Notes under the pieces: model-generated
Told to the model about the DNA's origin: nothing
Seen by the model: only the letters and a program-made list of their open reading frames with translations
Database searches by the model: none
Shown: positions 1-4,074 of the stretch, piece by piece
Layout: the number at the start of each line of letters is the position of its first letter
Numbering within the stretch: position 1 is the first letter of the stretch
DNA from: an uncultured Bacilli bacterium
GTDB taxonomy: Bacteria > Bacillota_I > Bacilli_A > RF39 > UBA660
NCBI GenBank assembly: GCA_947626445.1
Contig: CANQSC010000065.1
Coordinates: forward strand, 1 to 5,360
Reading direction: 5' to 3'
Length of the DNA: 5,360 nt
Made by a program: the position numbers and the translations under genes

Positions 1-124
1 AACATCTCAAAGCCTTATAAATACTAGGCAAAATGATGTTTTTTATTAATTTTTGCTGTCAAACTCGGGTTATAACACTAGCCGTTGCAATAAAAGCACC
101 TTGTAAAAAACCACTTTTTTTCAT
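1..124 (-). pseudogene. Remnant of the start of a MurJ/SpoVB-type flippase gene
   Basis: Reading leftward from an ATG at 124, 21 codons begin MKKSGFLQGAFIATA and end in ITRV, followed by TGA at 61-59. The pattern of a short basic N-terminus, F-L-x-G-A/T-F and then a hydrophobic helix ending in I-T-R-V is typical of the first helix of polysaccharide or lipid flippases (MurJ, SpoVB, YtgP); in those proteins V is usually followed by L-G and a long multi-helix protein. Here no frame continues that way up to the window edge, although the original frame is open again after the TGA. A promoter and an SD-like GGTGAT (128-133) precede the ATG, so the start is intact and the body is lost, either by internal deletion or by recombination with the sequence at 1-58. 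A real 21-residue peptide is the alternative. The family call rests on a short match and is tentative. Confidence 0.4.
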
Positions 125-139
125 CAAATCACCATATAC

Positions 140-168
140 ATTATATAAAAAGTTGTCATAATATGCAA
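140..168 (-). promoter_or_regulatory. Sigma-A-type promoter of the flippase remnant
   Basis: On the minus strand, TTGCAT (163-168) and TATAAT (140-145) are separated by 17 bases. It lies 15 bases upstream of the ATG at 124, so the leader would be very short. The perfect -10 box supports a formerly expressed gene here. Confidence 0.5.
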
Positions 169-204
169 TTTATTTAAAACTTTTCTAAAAATTAATGATA
201 ATTT

Positions 205-233
205 TTGACACGTTATTAATAGTTTGTTATAAT
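205..233 (+). promoter_or_regulatory. Strong promoter of peptide mRNA 1
   Basis: A consensus TTGACA (205-210) and a consensus TATAAT (228-233) are separated by exactly 17 bases, a full match to the vegetative sigma-A promoter. Transcription should begin near 240. A perfect promoter driving a 34-codon ORF points to an RNA that is made abundantly and held in check afterwards. Confidence 0.85.
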
Positions 234-239
234 GATATT

Positions 240-317
240 AGATACATTGTGAAATAATAATCAGATGTTTTTCCCCTTTTATTTTTTAAATTTAAAAAAT
301 GAAAGGTGGTGATTAAT
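240..317 (+). promoter_or_regulatory. Structured leader that masks the SD site of peptide 1
   Basis: The leader contains TCAGATGTTTT (261-271) followed by a long hairpin. Bases 281-300 are a perfect 20-base A/T palindrome, and the flanks extend the stem: CCTTTT (275-280) pairs with GAAAGG (301-306), and with a bulged T307 two more C-G pairs are possible. This puts the SD sequence AAAGGTGGTGA (302-312), nearly a full match to the 16S rRNA tail, inside the stem. Translation of the ORF at 318 would need this stem to open. The same stem exists in copy 2 with a compensating length change. Confidence 0.7.
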
Positions 318-422
318 ATGAGCAAGAAAGAATTATCATATTATATAATTATTTTATTATTATATATACTAATTTTAGTATTTATCGTATTAATCTTTAT
401 TTTAATTTTTAAAATAAAGTAA
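318..422 (+). CDS. Small hydrophobic peptide 1, putative type I toxin
   Basis: A 34-residue peptide: a charged start (MSKKELS), an unbroken hydrophobic stretch of Ile, Leu, Val, Phe and Tyr at about residues 8-31, and a basic tail KIK. This is one transmembrane helix with positive charge at both ends. The ATG at 318 is five bases after a near-perfect SD. Type I toxins of Gram-positive bacteria (Fst, TxpA, BsrG) have this size and shape and act at the membrane, but I see no clear sequence match to any of them. The context supports the toxin call: strong promoter, SD-sequestering leader, and a convergent antisense promoter overlapping the 3' end. A small membrane regulator or an inert peptide are the alternatives. 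Confidence 0.68.
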   Translation: MSKKELSYYIIILLLYILILVFIVLIFILIFKIK

Positions 423-425
423 ATT

Positions 426-465
426 AAAACATCTGATTTCAACATTTGTTGATTTCAGATGTTTT
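426..465. terminator. Hairpin after peptide 1, probably bidirectional terminator
   Basis: AAAACATCTGA (426-436) pairs perfectly with TCAGATGTTTT (455-465). Inside, after a TT/TT mismatch, TCAAC (439-443) pairs with GTTGA (448-452) around a four-base loop. On the minus strand it is followed by a T-rich run (AATTTACTTTATTTT), fitting the end of antisense RNA 1; on the plus strand only the stem's own TTTT is present. The 3' arm has the same 11 bases as the leader segment 261-271, so the leader can compete for the 5' arm. Confidence 0.7.
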
Positions 466-477
466 ACCATCAATATG

Positions 478-520
478 GGAATACATCTGATAAAGCACAT
501 TTCATGATGTATCCTTTTTT
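478..520 (+). terminator. Second hairpin with T6, terminator of peptide mRNA 1
   Basis: ATACATC (481-487) pairs with GATGTAT (506-512), with GG/CC outside a one-base bulge, followed by TTTTTT (515-520). This is a better plus-strand terminator than 426-465 because of its U tract. If used, mRNA 1 would span about 240-520 and overlap antisense RNA 1 by about 100 bases. Confidence 0.55.
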
Positions 521-549
521 ATTGTATGAAGTTTCCTTCATCTGTATAC

Positions 550-578
550 ATCATAACAAATTTTTTATTAAAATTCAA
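550..578 (-). promoter_or_regulatory. Convergent promoter of antisense RNA 1
   Basis: On the minus strand, TTGAAT (573-578) and TATGAT (550-555) are 17 bases apart. The same elements with the same spacing occur at 901-929 in copy 2. The promoter points into the 3' end of peptide gene 1. Its -35 box lies five bases from the -35 box of the next plus-strand promoter, giving a back-to-back pair. Confidence 0.75.
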
Positions 579-583
579 GACGT

Positions 584-612
584 TTGACACGTTATTAACA
601 GTTTGTTATAAT
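584..612 (+). promoter_or_regulatory. Strong promoter of peptide mRNA 2
   Basis: TTGACA (584-589) and TATAAT (607-612), 17-base spacing; the spacer differs from copy 1 by one base. The expected start is near 619. Confidence 0.85.
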
Positions 613-618
613 GATATT

Positions 619-690
619 GGATACATTGAGAATTAATCAGATGTTTTCCCTTTATTTTTTAAAATTAAAAAATGAAGGTTGGTTATTACT
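619..690 (+). promoter_or_regulatory. Structured leader that masks the SD site of peptide 2
   Basis: It contains TCAGATGTTTT (637-647), then a stem of ATTTTTTAA (654-662) with TTAAAAAAT (665-673), extended by CCTTT (649-653) with GAAGG (674-678). Compared with copy 1, one T is missing on the left arm and one A on the right arm, so the pairing is kept. The SD (GAAGG at 674-678, or GGTTGG at 677-682) is weaker than in copy 1. Confidence 0.62.
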
Positions 691-768
691 ATGACGAAAA
701 GAGAATTTTTTCTTCATAATGAAATAATCTTAGTAATTTTAGTAATAATACTACTAATTTTAAATTAA
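691..768 (+). CDS. Small hydrophobic peptide 2, paralogue of peptide 1
   Basis: A 25-residue peptide starting MTKREFFLHNE, followed by about 13 hydrophobic residues (Ile, Leu, Val) and a final Asn. It matches peptide 1 in position, basic start and hydrophobic core, but the core is shorter and the basic KIK tail is absent; measured from the downstream hairpin, eight codons are missing inside the ORF. Thirteen residues are short for a membrane-spanning helix, so this copy may be a weakened or inactive toxin, or it may act differently. The start is the ATG aligned with that of copy 1, behind a degenerate SD. Confidence 0.55.
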   Translation: MTKREFFLHNEIILVILVIILLILN

Positions 769-775
769 AAAATTA

Positions 776-815
776 AAGCATCTGATTTCGACACAAGTTG
801 AATTATCGGATGCTT
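776..815. terminator. Hairpin after peptide 2, probably bidirectional terminator
   Basis: AAGCATCTGAT (776-786) pairs with ATCGGATGCTT (805-815), 11 pairs with one T-G wobble; inside, TTCGAC (787-792) pairs with GTTGAA (797-802). An A-T pair of copy 1 is a G-C pair here, a compensated change. On the minus strand a strong T run (AATTTTTTAATTT) follows, suiting the end of antisense RNA 2. Confidence 0.7.
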
Positions 816-831
816 ATTCCAAAACTAAAAC

Positions 832-870
832 GGGAATTACATCTGAAAAACTTCAAGATGTATCCTTTTT
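832..870 (+). terminator. Second hairpin with T5, terminator of peptide mRNA 2
   Basis: TACATCTGAA (838-847) pairs with TTCA-GATGTA (852-862, one bulged A), with GGA (833-835) and TCC (863-865) outside, then TTTTT (866-870). The inner stem differs from copy 1 in sequence while the hairpin is kept. Confidence 0.5.
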
Positions 871-900
871 CATTGTATGAAGTTTCCTTCATCTGTATAC

Positions 901-929
901 ATCATAACAAACTTATTAGTAAAATTCAA
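901..929 (-). promoter_or_regulatory. Convergent promoter of antisense RNA 2
   Basis: On the minus strand, TTGAAT (924-929) and TATGAT (901-906) are 17 bases apart, as in copy 1. It begins four bases after the stop codon of the YlmC-like gene, with no terminator between, so transcripts of that gene could add to antisense RNA 2. Confidence 0.72.
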
Positions 930-933
930 GAAT

Positions 934-1170
934 TTAAAACTCATTGACACTAAATTCAACTAAAATAACATCTTCGCCAATTTTTTTAATTTGTTTAAAA
1001 GTAATTAAAACATCATCACGAATATGAAATAATTTAAAAAAACGTTTAGGTTCAATAACAAAATGGATAATAGTTCCACCCTCATCTATTTCAGCATCTA
1101 CTATTCTACCTAAACGTTTACCATCTAAAATATTAACAATATCTTTTCTTTGCAAATCAGATAAATTCAA
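934..1170 (-). CDS. YlmC/YmxH-like PRC-barrel protein
   Basis: A small protein of the YlmC/YmxH family, found widely in Firmicutes and made of one PRC-barrel (a small beta barrel used for protein or RNA contacts). Family features seen: L-S-D-L-x-x-K-D-I-V-N near the start, D-G-K-R-L-G-R-I-x-D-A-E-I-D, and I-K-K-I-G-E-D-V-I-L-V near the end. The molecular role of the family is not well defined; YmxH is linked to sporulation only by name and genome context. The start is chosen at TTG 1170-1168 (78 residues), because AGGTGG (1176-1181) is five bases upstream, an ideal SD distance; the in-frame GTG at 1179 would lie inside that SD and give 81 residues. It follows the GreA-like gene by 33 bases and is probably cotranscribed with it. 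Confidence 0.8.
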   Translation of the reverse strand: MNLSDLQRKDIVNILDGKRLGRIVDAEIDEGGTIIHFVIEPKRFFKLFHIRDDVLITFKQIKKIGEDVILVEFSVNEF

Positions 1171-1203
1171 TTTTACCACCTATAAAAATATATGAAGAAA
1201 AGA

Positions 1204-1692
1204 TTAAATTATTTTTTCTTTTATCTCTACTTTTATAGTTTTATCATTTACACTATAATTAGTTATAGAAGGTATTTTTTGGTGATATATAGCTTTGCCA
1301 ATTGGTGAATTTAAAGTAATTTCTTCAAAATCATTAGTATAAAATGTTCCAACTAATTTAAAAATACATTCTTCACTACTTCCGTCTTCATAATCTAATT
1401 TTAATAATACTTTATCATTTAATTTTACAACATTATTATCTTTTGAATCTTCTTTTATAATTTCTAAATTATTTAATATTTTATGATAATCATCTATCTT
1501 TTTTAAAATTTTTTTCTCATCTCTTGCCGATTCTTCAAAATCAAAATTATCATGCCATCCATCACCAACCGCTGAATTAGAAGATTCACTTTTATCTTTA
1601 CCACTACAATTTAATAAATCTCTTAAATTATCAATTTCTTTTAAAAATAAATCATAACCTTCTTGACTTACATAATAAACTTCTTTATTCAT
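1204..1692 (-). CDS. GreA/GreB-family transcription elongation factor, divergent tip
   Basis: A 162-residue protein of GreA size and plan. Residues 1-80 form the N-terminal coiled coil (V-S-x-E-G-Y-x-x-F-L-x-E-I-x-x-L at 8-23, and the return helix around 53-80 ending in I-I-K-E-D). Residues 85-162 are the FKBP-like C-terminal domain, with N-S-P-I-G-K-A at 128-134. GreA reaches into the RNA polymerase secondary channel and stimulates cleavage of backtracked RNA through acidic residues at the coiled-coil tip. Here the usual G-D-L-S-E-N region reads G-D-G-W-H-D-N-F-D-F-E-E (43-54), with acidic residues present but Trp and His inserted at the tip, and the loop before it (30-42) is Ser-rich. It may therefore be a GreA paralogue rather than the housekeeping GreA. 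The SD GAGG (1698-1701) precedes the ATG. Confidence 0.75.
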   Translation of the reverse strand: MNKEVYYVSQEGYDLFLKEIDNLRDLLNCSGKDKSESSNSAVGDGWHDNFDFEESARDEKKILKKIDDYHKILNNLEIIKEDSKDNNVVKLNDKVLLKLDYEDGSSEECIFKLVGTFYTNDFEEITLNSPIGKAIYHQKIPSITNYSVNDKTIKVEIKEKII

Positions 1693-1710
1693 AATAACCT
1701 CATTAATTTG

Positions 1711-1738
1711 AATATATTTTACAATAATTATATTTCAA
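1711..1738 (-). promoter_or_regulatory. Possible promoter of the GreA-like/YlmC-like pair
   Basis: On the minus strand, TTGAAA (1733-1738) and TATATT (1711-1716) have 16-base spacing, between the SUF terminator and the GreA-like start at 1692. The region is so AT-rich that other -10 choices exist, including a TATAAT just downstream of the -35. Confidence 0.4.
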
Positions 1739-1746
1739 AATAAAGT

Positions 1747-1776
1747 AAAAAACACCTATCATTTGTTAGGCGTTTT
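1747..1776 (-). terminator. Rho-independent terminator of the SUF operon
   Basis: On the minus strand, AAAACGCCTA pairs with TAGGTGTTTT around an eight-base loop, with one G-U wobble, followed by a run of T. On the plus strand the same position is an A-C mismatch, so the stem is best in the SUF direction. It lies 16 bases after the sufU stop and shows the operon ends there, with no sufB. Confidence 0.8.
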
Positions 1777-1791
1777 CTAATAATAATTTTA

Positions 1792-2220
1792 TTACTCATC
1801 ATATTTATCTAATATTTTTAAAATTCCTTCATAAGGTAGATAAGCACAATGCTTACGATTATTTTGTTTATAAATATTATTATAAGCATTAGCTTCATTA
1901 AGTAATTCTTCATCATATGGTTGTTCATCAATCATACTCTTAAAATTACTTACATATTCTTTAGCTTCTTTAACAGTTTTGCCTATTAAATTATGAATCA
2001 TAATTGAGCAAGAAGAAGTAGAAATTGCACAAGCTTCTCCATCAAAATAGATATCTTCAATTACGTTATCTTTAATTTTAATATAAATATCTAAATTATC
2101 AATACAACTACTATTATTAGTATTAACCATTTGATAATCTTCTTTTTTATCTGGTACTTTTTTATTTACTGGATTAGTATAATGATCCATAATAATTTCT
2201 CTTCTTAAATCTTCATCCAT
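1792..2220 (-). CDS. sufU: SufU, zinc-dependent sulfur transfer protein
   Basis: A 142-residue IscU-fold protein of the SufU type. In Gram-positive bacteria SufU binds zinc and takes the persulfide sulfur from SufS, passing it on for Fe-S cluster assembly in the cytosol. The expected ligands are present: C39-x-D41, C64 in G-E-A-C-A-I-S, and C125 in R-K-H-C-A-Y-L. The insertion between the second and third Cys that separates SufU from IscU is present (about 80-118). The first ligand motif reads C-I-D instead of the usual C-G-D, and there is an extra Cys at 71. The ATG follows the sufS TAA with no gap, and the only SD-like sequence (a weak GAGATGA) lies in the end of sufS, so translational coupling is likely. 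It is the last gene of the operon. Confidence 0.93.
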   Translation of the reverse strand: MDEDLRREIIMDHYTNPVNKKVPDKKEDYQMVNTNNSSCIDNLDIYIKIKDNVIEDIYFDGEACAISTSSCSIMIHNLIGKTVKEAKEYVSNFKSMIDEQPYDEELLNEANAYNNIYKQNNRKHCAYLPYEGILKILDKYDE

Positions 2221-3417
2221 TTAAATCATCTCTATTCTCATTTTTTCTTTATTACTTAATAATTCAATTAAATCATCTATTTCACTTTCGGTATTATAAA
2301 AATATAAGCTAACTCTAATACTATTTTTTACTCCAACTTCACTTTTTAAATTCTTAGCACAATGATTACCTGCTCTTACACAAATATTATATTTATTTAA
2401 GTAATAAGCTACATCTTGACTAAAAATTCCTTCTACATTAAAAGATATAATTCCACTATCAGATTCAATATTTAAAATATCTAAGTAAGGTATTTTAATT
2501 AATTTTTCCATGGCATACTTTCTTAAATTCATTTCATATTCATAAATTTTATCCATCCCAATATTGGTTAAATAATCAATGGCAGCCCCAAGACCAATTG
2601 CTCCAGCTATATTAGGTGTTCCAGCTTCTAGTCTTGTCGGTAATTCTTTAAAATATACTTCACTTGGTGAATCAAATGATTCATTCATTCCACCACCTAA
2701 ATTAATTGGTTCTAATTCTTCAAGTAATTCTTTTTTACCATACAACACCCCAATGCCTGTTGGTCCACACATTTTATGTCCTGAAAAAGCCATAAAATCA
2801 ACATCTAAATCAATTACATCAGTTTTACGATGCGGAACATATTGAGAAGCATCCATGACAACAAAAATATTATGTTCATGAGCAAATTTACATATTTCTT
2901 TAATTGGTCTTTCATCGCCAATAACATTTGTAATACCGGCTAACGCAATAACTTTGGTATTAGATGTTACACTTTTTATGACATTATCCATTGTCACATA
3001 ATGATTGTTATCTAAAGGAATATATTTTACTTTAGAACCTATCGTATTTTGTAAGTGAAACCATGGTAACACATTAGAAGCATGTTCACTAGTAGTTATA
3101 AGTATTTCATCATTAGCATCTAAAAAATTCTTAAAAAATCCATTAGCAATCATATTCAAAGACTCAGTTGAACCACTTGTAAAAACAATTTCTTCTCTTT
3201 CTTTCGCATTAATAAATTTTCTTACCTTTTCTCTTGCCCCTTCATACTCTTGGTCAACTTTAAAAGAAATATCATAATCTCCTCTATGAGCATTAGCTGA
3301 ATAATTACTATAATAATCAACTATTTTATCAATTACTACTTGAGGCTTTAAAGTAGTCGCCCCATTATCTAAATAAATAATTTCTTTATTTAACATTGGA
3401 AAATCTTTTGTATACAT
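2221..3417 (-). CDS. sufS: SufS, group II cysteine desulfurase
   Basis: A PLP enzyme that removes sulfur from L-cysteine, giving alanine and an enzyme persulfide for SufU. Its 398 residues are close to the usual length. Landmarks: Y-L-D-N-G-A-T-T at 15-22, S-G-S-T-E-S-L-N at 81-88, E-H-A-S-N at 111-115 (His stacking on PLP), M-D-A-S-Q at 188-192, S-G-H-K at 212-215 with K215 as the PLP Schiff-base lysine, G-T-P-N at 266-269, R-A-G-N-H-C-A at 348-354 with C353 as the persulfide cysteine, and the substrate-binding Arg at 368. The short loop before C353 is the group II (SufS) form, not NifS/IscS. A very strong SD GGGAGGTG (3423-3430) overlaps the sufD-like stop codon, so sufS should be well translated. 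Confidence 0.96.
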   Translation of the reverse strand: MYTKDFPMLNKEIIYLDNGATTLKPQVVIDKIVDYYSNYSANAHRGDYDISFKVDQEYEGAREKVRKFINAKEREEIVFTSGSTESLNMIANGFFKNFLDANDEILITTSEHASNVLPWFHLQNTIGSKVKYIPLDNNHYVTMDNVIKSVTSNTKVIALAGITNVIGDERPIKEICKFAHEHNIFVVMDASQYVPHRKTDVIDLDVDFMAFSGHKMCGPTGIGVLYGKKELLEELEPINLGGGMNESFDSPSEVYFKELPTRLEAGTPNIAGAIGLGAAIDYLTNIGMDKIYEYEMNLRKYAMEKLIKIPYLDILNIESDSGIISFNVEGIFSQDVAYYLNKYNICVRAGNHCAKNLKSEVGVKNSIRVSLYFYNTESEIDDLIELLSNKEKMRIEMI

Positions 3418-3429
3418 TAAAACACCTCC

Positions 3430-4032
3430 CTATCTATTTAACATACTTTCTAAAAATCCTTTAACTATAATCTCTTTAGCATTTTCATTATCTATCCCTT
3501 TACTATTTAAATAAAATAATTCATCATCACTTATACTTCTTATAGTTGCACTATGATTGGCAATTGCCTCATTAGAATAAACTAAAAGTTCTGGTAAACA
3601 TGTTATTTTTTCATCTTTAAGATTTAAAACTTTAATTTGTTCTAAAAATTCATTATCAATTGTCTTTTCATTTATTAAACCAACTGTTTTTAAAGTTGAT
3701 TTATTATTATCCTCTTGTACAACATGAAGAATTATTTTACTATATGATGAATTACCATCTAAACTATTTTTTATTATAATATTATTTTCTTTATTTAAAC
3801 TTAATCCTAACGATATATTAACAACATTATTATTTTTACTATGAATATGAATACTTCCATTTATACCATTTAAATTAAGTAAACAATGACTTTCTAAAAT
3901 AACATTATCTTCTAAATAAATATCACAATTAAATTCCTTATTTGGCAATTCCCACTCGATAACATCTAAATTATAGCCTATTTTAATAGTGGATTCTTTT
4001 TCTAAAATTTTAATCTTTTCTTTCTTACTCAT
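3430..4032 (-). CDS. sufD: Short SufD-like Fe-S assembly scaffold
   Basis: A 200-residue protein whose end matches the SufB/SufD C-terminus: L-P-E-L-L-V-Y-S at 146-153, then A-x-H-S-A-T-I (H160), the D-E-L-F-Y-L-x-S-K-G-I helix signature at 170-180, and E-I-I-V-K-G-F-L near the end. That region binds SufC. The rest is a shortened beta-helix; SufD is usually over 400 residues and SufB more. The equivalent of the SufB Glu after this His is Ser here, so it is closer to SufD than SufB. C145 lies a few residues from where SufB has its essential Cys, but not at the same place. It lies between sufC and sufS, the sufD position. The start ATG at 4032 has SD AAAGGAG 13 bases upstream (4046-4052), a long spacing; no better start is seen. 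It may be a complete minimal scaffold, since the frame is intact. Confidence 0.82.
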   Translation of the reverse strand: MSKKEKIKILEKESTIKIGYNLDVIEWELPNKEFNCDIYLEDNVILESHCLLNLNGINGSIHIHSKNNNVVNISLGLSLNKENNIIIKNSLDGNSSYSKIILHVVQEDNNKSTLKTVGLINEKTIDNEFLEQIKVLNLKDEKITCLPELLVYSNEAIANHSATIRSISDDELFYLNSKGIDNENAKEIIVKGFLESMLNR

Positions 4033-4074
4033 ACTATTATATTCGCTCCTTTATTGCTTGATTAATCAAAATTC

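Larger units (their letters stand above)
418..543 (-). ncRNA. Putative antisense antitoxin RNA 1
   Basis: Predicted from the consensus-like promoter at 550-578, with a start near 543 and an end just past the hairpin 426-465, about 125 nt. Its 5' end folds as ATGAAG-GAAA-CTTCAT, a six-pair stem closed by a GNRA-type tetraloop (526-541). It then carries the complement of the second hairpin (478-514) and of the terminator hairpin. It is fully complementary to the 3' part of peptide mRNA 1, and its AAAACATCTGA can also pair 11 of 11 with the leader of that mRNA at 261-271, next to the masked SD. Both contacts fit an RNA antitoxin. The ends are predicted, not observed. Confidence 0.65.
205..560. 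repeat. Module 1 of a tandem duplicated toxin-antitoxin-like locus
   Basis: This block is homologous to 584-910. The order is the same in both: plus promoter, leader with an SD hairpin, tiny hydrophobic ORF, terminator hairpin, second hairpin with a T tract, and convergent minus promoter. The promoter and leader are nearly identical between copies, and the stretch from ATGTATCC to the minus -10 box (507-555 against 858-906) differs at about one base. The peptide-coding part is the least conserved. The offset is about 379 bases at the left end and about 351 at the right, because copy 2 is shorter inside the ORF. Confidence 0.85.
765..894 (-). ncRNA. Putative antisense antitoxin RNA 2
   Basis: Predicted from the promoter at 901-929, starting near 894 and ending past the hairpin 776-815, about 130 nt. 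The 5' end has the same ATGAAG-GAAA-CTTCAT hairpin as RNA 1 (877-892). It overlaps the 3' end of peptide mRNA 2. Because its terminator arm has changed, its pairing with the leader segment TCAGATGTTTT is poorer (one mismatch and one wobble) than that of RNA 1. The ends are predicted. Confidence 0.62.
584..910. repeat. Module 2 of the tandem toxin-antitoxin-like locus
   Basis: Second copy of the block at 205-560, in direct orientation and same order. The promoter boxes, the leader segment TCAGATGTTTT and the antisense 5' hairpin are identical to copy 1. The ORF is eight codons shorter relative to the following hairpin. Structure is kept while sequence drifts, which suggests that the RNA folds are or were under selection. 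Confidence 0.85.

Noticed and set aside
59..61. Reading TGA as Trp (Mycoplasma code) to extend the flippase remnant leftward.
   Set aside because: The Trp codons in sufS, the sufD-like gene and the GreA-like gene are all TGG and no gene needs TGA as sense; also the sequence after the TGA does not read like a flippase.
299..316. A five-codon frame MKGGD just before peptide 1, as a possible leader peptide for translational coupling.
   Set aside because: Its ATG and codons are the SD region itself, and in copy 2 the same ATG opens a different frame that overlaps the peptide start, so it is not conserved.
471..541. A 23-codon frame inside antisense RNA 1 (MKETSYNKKGYI...), with a related 29-codon frame in antisense RNA 2 starting at 892.
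   Set aside because: The first 12 or so codons agree only because the RNA itself is nearly identical there; after that the two proteins are unrelated. The ATG would be two bases from the predicted transcript start and inside a stable hairpin, with no SD.
205..910. The repeated units as a CRISPR array or insertion sequence.
   Set aside because: There are only two long copies in direct order, each with promoters and an ORF; there are no short regular repeats with spacers, no transposase and no terminal inverted repeats with target duplications.
2579..2845. An 88-codon plus-strand frame.
   Set aside because: It lies wholly antisense to sufS, which has all catalytic motifs; it is a shadow frame without an SD.
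4058..4069. Perfect palindrome TTGATTAATCAA between sufC and the sufD-like gene, as an operator or processing site.
   Set aside because: It is inside the transcribed operon, is only 12 bases and very AT-rich, and has no second copy in the window; chance is a sufficient explanation.
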